Positions 62,350 to 64,000 of a DNA stretch of 64,000 nucleotides are shown here, one piece after another. Source of the DNA: Hymenobacter taeanensis (GTDB lineage Bacteria > Bacteroidota > Bacteroidia > Cytophagales > Hymenobacteraceae); assembly GCF_013137895.1 (NCBI RefSeq), contig NZ_CP053538.1, positions 1,921,501 through 1,985,500 of the forward strand, written 5' to 3'. Below the pieces are notes generated by a model. The model saw only the letters and a program-made list of their open reading frames with translations. It was not told the DNA's origin and did no database searches. The stretch's first letter is position 1. The number at the start of each line of letters is the position of its first letter. The position numbers and the translations under genes were made by a program.

Positions 62350-63315
62350 GTGTCCAAACCTGTTCATATCGCTTATTCCCATCGCTTCACCCACCTACGC
62401 GTGGCCCGCAGCCGCCAGTATGGTGAGGCGCCGTATAAGCCCGCGCTGCTACTAGCCGTGCTCGATGGTATTGAAGACGGTAACATTCAGGAGAATCGAA
62501 TCTACATCACCCCGGAGCTGCTGGCCGCTTTTCGCAGTCTCTGCCGCGACCTGAGCACCTCGGCGCTGTTTCGGGCTAACGACTTTTCGCTGCCCTTTTA
62601 CCACCTCACCGGCGACGGGTTTTGGCACTTGCGCACTCTGCCCGGCATGGAACTGCTGCTGACGGCTTCGCGCTCGGTCAAGAGCCTACGGAGTCTGCGC
62701 GATACAGTGGCCCACGCCTATTTAGATGCGGAATTGTGGGCGCTGGTGCAGGAGCCGGTGGCCCGCGAGGAACTGCGCCAGGCCCTACTGCGTCGTTACT
62801 TTCCGCAGACGCGCTTCCGTTACCAGCCCCGCGCTGGCACCGAGGCCGTGCAACAGCTGCGTCGCCAGATGCTGGAGGAACCTGCCGCCACGTATGCGCT
62901 CCGGGCCGTTGCTACCGATGAGCTGGATGCGGCCGTGCGGAGCGGACTGTTTAAGCGCGTGGTGCTAGAGGCCTACGACCATACCTGCGCCATATCAGGC
63001 CTGAAGCTGGTGAGCACAAGCACGGCGGCTCTGAACCCTCTGCTCGATGCCTGCCACATTGTGCCCTGGGCCCTCAGCCACGATGATACCATTGGCAATG
63101 GGCTGGCCCTGTGCCCTAACCTGCACCGGGCCTTTGACCGCCAGTTGTTCTGGATAGACGAGGACTACACCGTGCGGTGCAGCGCGGCCTTCGCGGAAGT
63201 GGCCGGGGCCACCCATGGTATTCGGCAGTTTGAGGGGCAGCGCCTGCAGTTGCCCGCGAAGCCGGCTTGGTGGCCTAGGCCGGAAAACTTGCGCGTAAAG
63301 CGGGTGGCCTGTTAA
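62350..63315 (+). CDS. Solitary HNH restriction endonuclease, phosphorothioate-DNA-binding type
   Basis: 321 residues from a GTG start at 62350. The N-terminal domain (about 1-155) has 'GEAPYKPALLLAVLDGIEDG' and 'FSLPFYHLTGDGFWHLRTLP', the pattern of the sulfur-binding domain of ScoMcrA-type enzymes that recognise phosphorothioated DNA. The C-terminal HNH domain (about 205-275) has 'CAISGLKL', 'LLDACHIVPWALSHDDTIGN' and 'LALCPNLHRAFDRQLFWIDE' (catalytic His236, Asn257 and His259 region). No methyltransferase or dnd genes are nearby, as expected of a modification-dependent enzyme. It follows ettA after a terminator and ends 13 bp from the convergent antiporter. Confidence 0.8.
   Translation: MSKPVHIAYSHRFTHLRVARSRQYGEAPYKPALLLAVLDGIEDGNIQENRIYITPELLAAFRSLCRDLSTSALFRANDFSLPFYHLTGDGFWHLRTLPGMELLLTASRSVKSLRSLRDTVAHAYLDAELWALVQEPVAREELRQALLRRYFPQTRFRYQPRAGTEAVQQLRRQMLEEPAATYALRAVATDELDAAVRSGLFKRVVLEAYDHTCAISGLKLVSTSTAALNPLLDACHIVPWALSHDDTIGNGLALCPNLHRAFDRQLFWIDEDYTVRCSAAFAEVAGATHGIRQFEGQRLQLPAKPAWWPRPENLRVKRVAC
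63272..63281. repeat. GGCCTAGGCC palindrome
   Basis: Exact copy near the 3' end of the HNH endonuclease gene. Confidence 0.7.
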
Positions 63316-63328
63316 GGGATAAGAAAAT

Positions 63329-64000
63329 TCAATGCGGCATATGGCTGATCTTGGCCTCGTCTAGGTCTAACTGAGCTTCCTGGTGGCGCAGCATTTCTTC
63401 CTCAAATACATCCTCGTGGCGCAGCACAAACAGCTCCTCCCGCTGCACGCGTAGTACATCGAGCAGCACTTGGTGGTAGCGCTGCAGAGCCTGGCGTTTT
63501 GTGTCGTCGTAGTCCAGAGCTTCCAGCAGGTTGCCGGTGCGCTGAGCTTCGGCCTGCATACGCTGCTGTAGGGCTTTAATAAGCTCATTTTCCTGCATGT
63601 CGCTCACGTAATGCTGGTGCATGTGGGTGAGGGCCACCTGGCGCAGCCGCAGCCGAATGCCGGCCTCCTGGGCATCGGTGGGCATGCGCTCTTCGGCCTC
63701 AGAAATACCCAGCAGGCGAATAATGGTGGGCAGCGTAAGGCCTTGGAACACCAGTGTAATGAGAATCACGACAAAGGTGATAAACAGAATAAGGTTGCGC
63801 TGCGGAAAGGCTTGGCCATTTGTGAGCAGCAGGGGCACCGATAACGCCGAAGCCAGTGAGACCACCCCACGCATACCGGCCCAGCCAATAACAAAGGGGC
63901 CCTGCCAGCCGGGGCTGGTTTCCTGAGTGCGAATGTGATGGCTGAGCCAGCGCGGCACGAAAGCCGCCGGGTACATCCAGAGCAACCGAATCAGGATGAT
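63329..64000 (-). CDS. CPA1-family Na+/H+ antiporter, C-terminal part (cut by window edge)
   Basis: The last 223 codons, open to the window edge. 'IGWAGMRGVVSLASALSVPL' is the conserved helix of CPA1 exchangers, which contains the Arg and Gly residues near the ion path. Then two more membrane helices ('LILFITFVVILITLVFQGL', then a short one to 'RLLGI') and a long cytoplasmic helical tail (about 130 residues) rich in Gln, Arg and Glu, of the NhaP/YjcE type. Exports Na+ (or K+) in exchange for H+, controlling pH and salt. The N-terminal portion lies outside. Confidence 0.92.
   Translation of the reverse strand: MILIRLLWMYPAAFVPRWLSHHIRTQETSPGWQGPFVIGWAGMRGVVSLASALSVPLLLTNGQAFPQRNLILFITFVVILITLVFQGLTLPTIIRLLGISEAEERMPTDAQEAGIRLRLRQVALTHMHQHYVSDMQENELIKALQQRMQAEAQRTGNLLEALDYDDTKRQALQRYHQVLLDVLRVQREELFVLRHEDVFEEEMLRHQEAQLDLDEAKISHMPH

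Overview
The window looks like a chromosomal piece of a Bacteroidota bacterium, most likely a Hymenobacter-type member of the Cytophagales. This is inferred from several things: moderately high GC; many lipoproteins and Gly/Tyr/Arg-rich secreted proteins; a C-terminal type IX secretion tail; LytTR and multi-PAS hybrid-kinase signalling; DUF4142, DUF2795 and DUF349 proteins; a class III (archaeal-type) ProRS; a lycopene cyclase; and Bacteroidota -7 promoter boxes (TAnnTTTG) in place of clear Shine-Dalgarno sites. I see no tRNA, rRNA, CRISPR array, prophage or insertion sequence.

Layout. 1-7986: the start of proS, secreted and outer-membrane proteins, a lipid-anchored TonB-C protein and a secreted LmbE-type deacetylase. 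7997-17305: a surface-glycan block with two divergent DPM1-type GT2 glycosyltransferases, three multi-pass GT-C-like membrane proteins and a CBM-like lipoprotein; the ALDH inside it (9941-11383) belongs functionally to the next block. 17433-27917: tryptophan/kynurenine catabolism (an SDR, 3-hydroxyanthranilate dioxygenase, ACMSD, kynureninase, kynurenine 3-monooxygenase), interrupted by a membrane protein, an AlkB-like dioxygenase and a TonB-dependent receptor. 28410-32828: a LytTR regulator convergent with a 1203-residue hybrid kinase. 32964-39609: a PAP2-like protein, RpoN, AsnRS, two tandem Rof-like proteins and a Rieske-FAD reductase. 39606-43789: an AlgI/AlgJ O-acetylation pair interleaved with two paralogous secreted proteins. 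44071-51278: UvrA with an unusual N-terminal tail, then four small lipoproteins, three of them DUF4142. 51398-63990: IspD, QueA, a MacB-like permease, a LOG-type protein, CrtY, an ABC ATPase, DUF2795, DUF349, EttA, a solitary HNH restriction enzyme of the phosphorothioate-binding type, and the C-terminal part of a CPA1 Na+/H+ antiporter.

The most striking structure is not a gene. The core GGCCTAG/CTAGGCC occurs about once per kb (about 65 sites by eye, where I would expect about 11). Its 10-mer form AGTGGCCTAG occurs 15 times, 12 of them between genes, and the palindrome GGCCTAGGCC six times. Density, both orientations, intergenic bias and presence in inverted pairs at gene ends resemble DNA-uptake sequences or a HIP1-like iterated motif. 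Two convergent gene pairs also end inside perfect inverted repeats with 39-bp arms that reach from stop codon to stop codon. A third convergent pair ends in inverted arrays of a degenerate 8-bp repeat (consensus near GGTGATGA) flanking an inverted pair of AGTGGCCTAG. All counts were made by eye and need a program to confirm.
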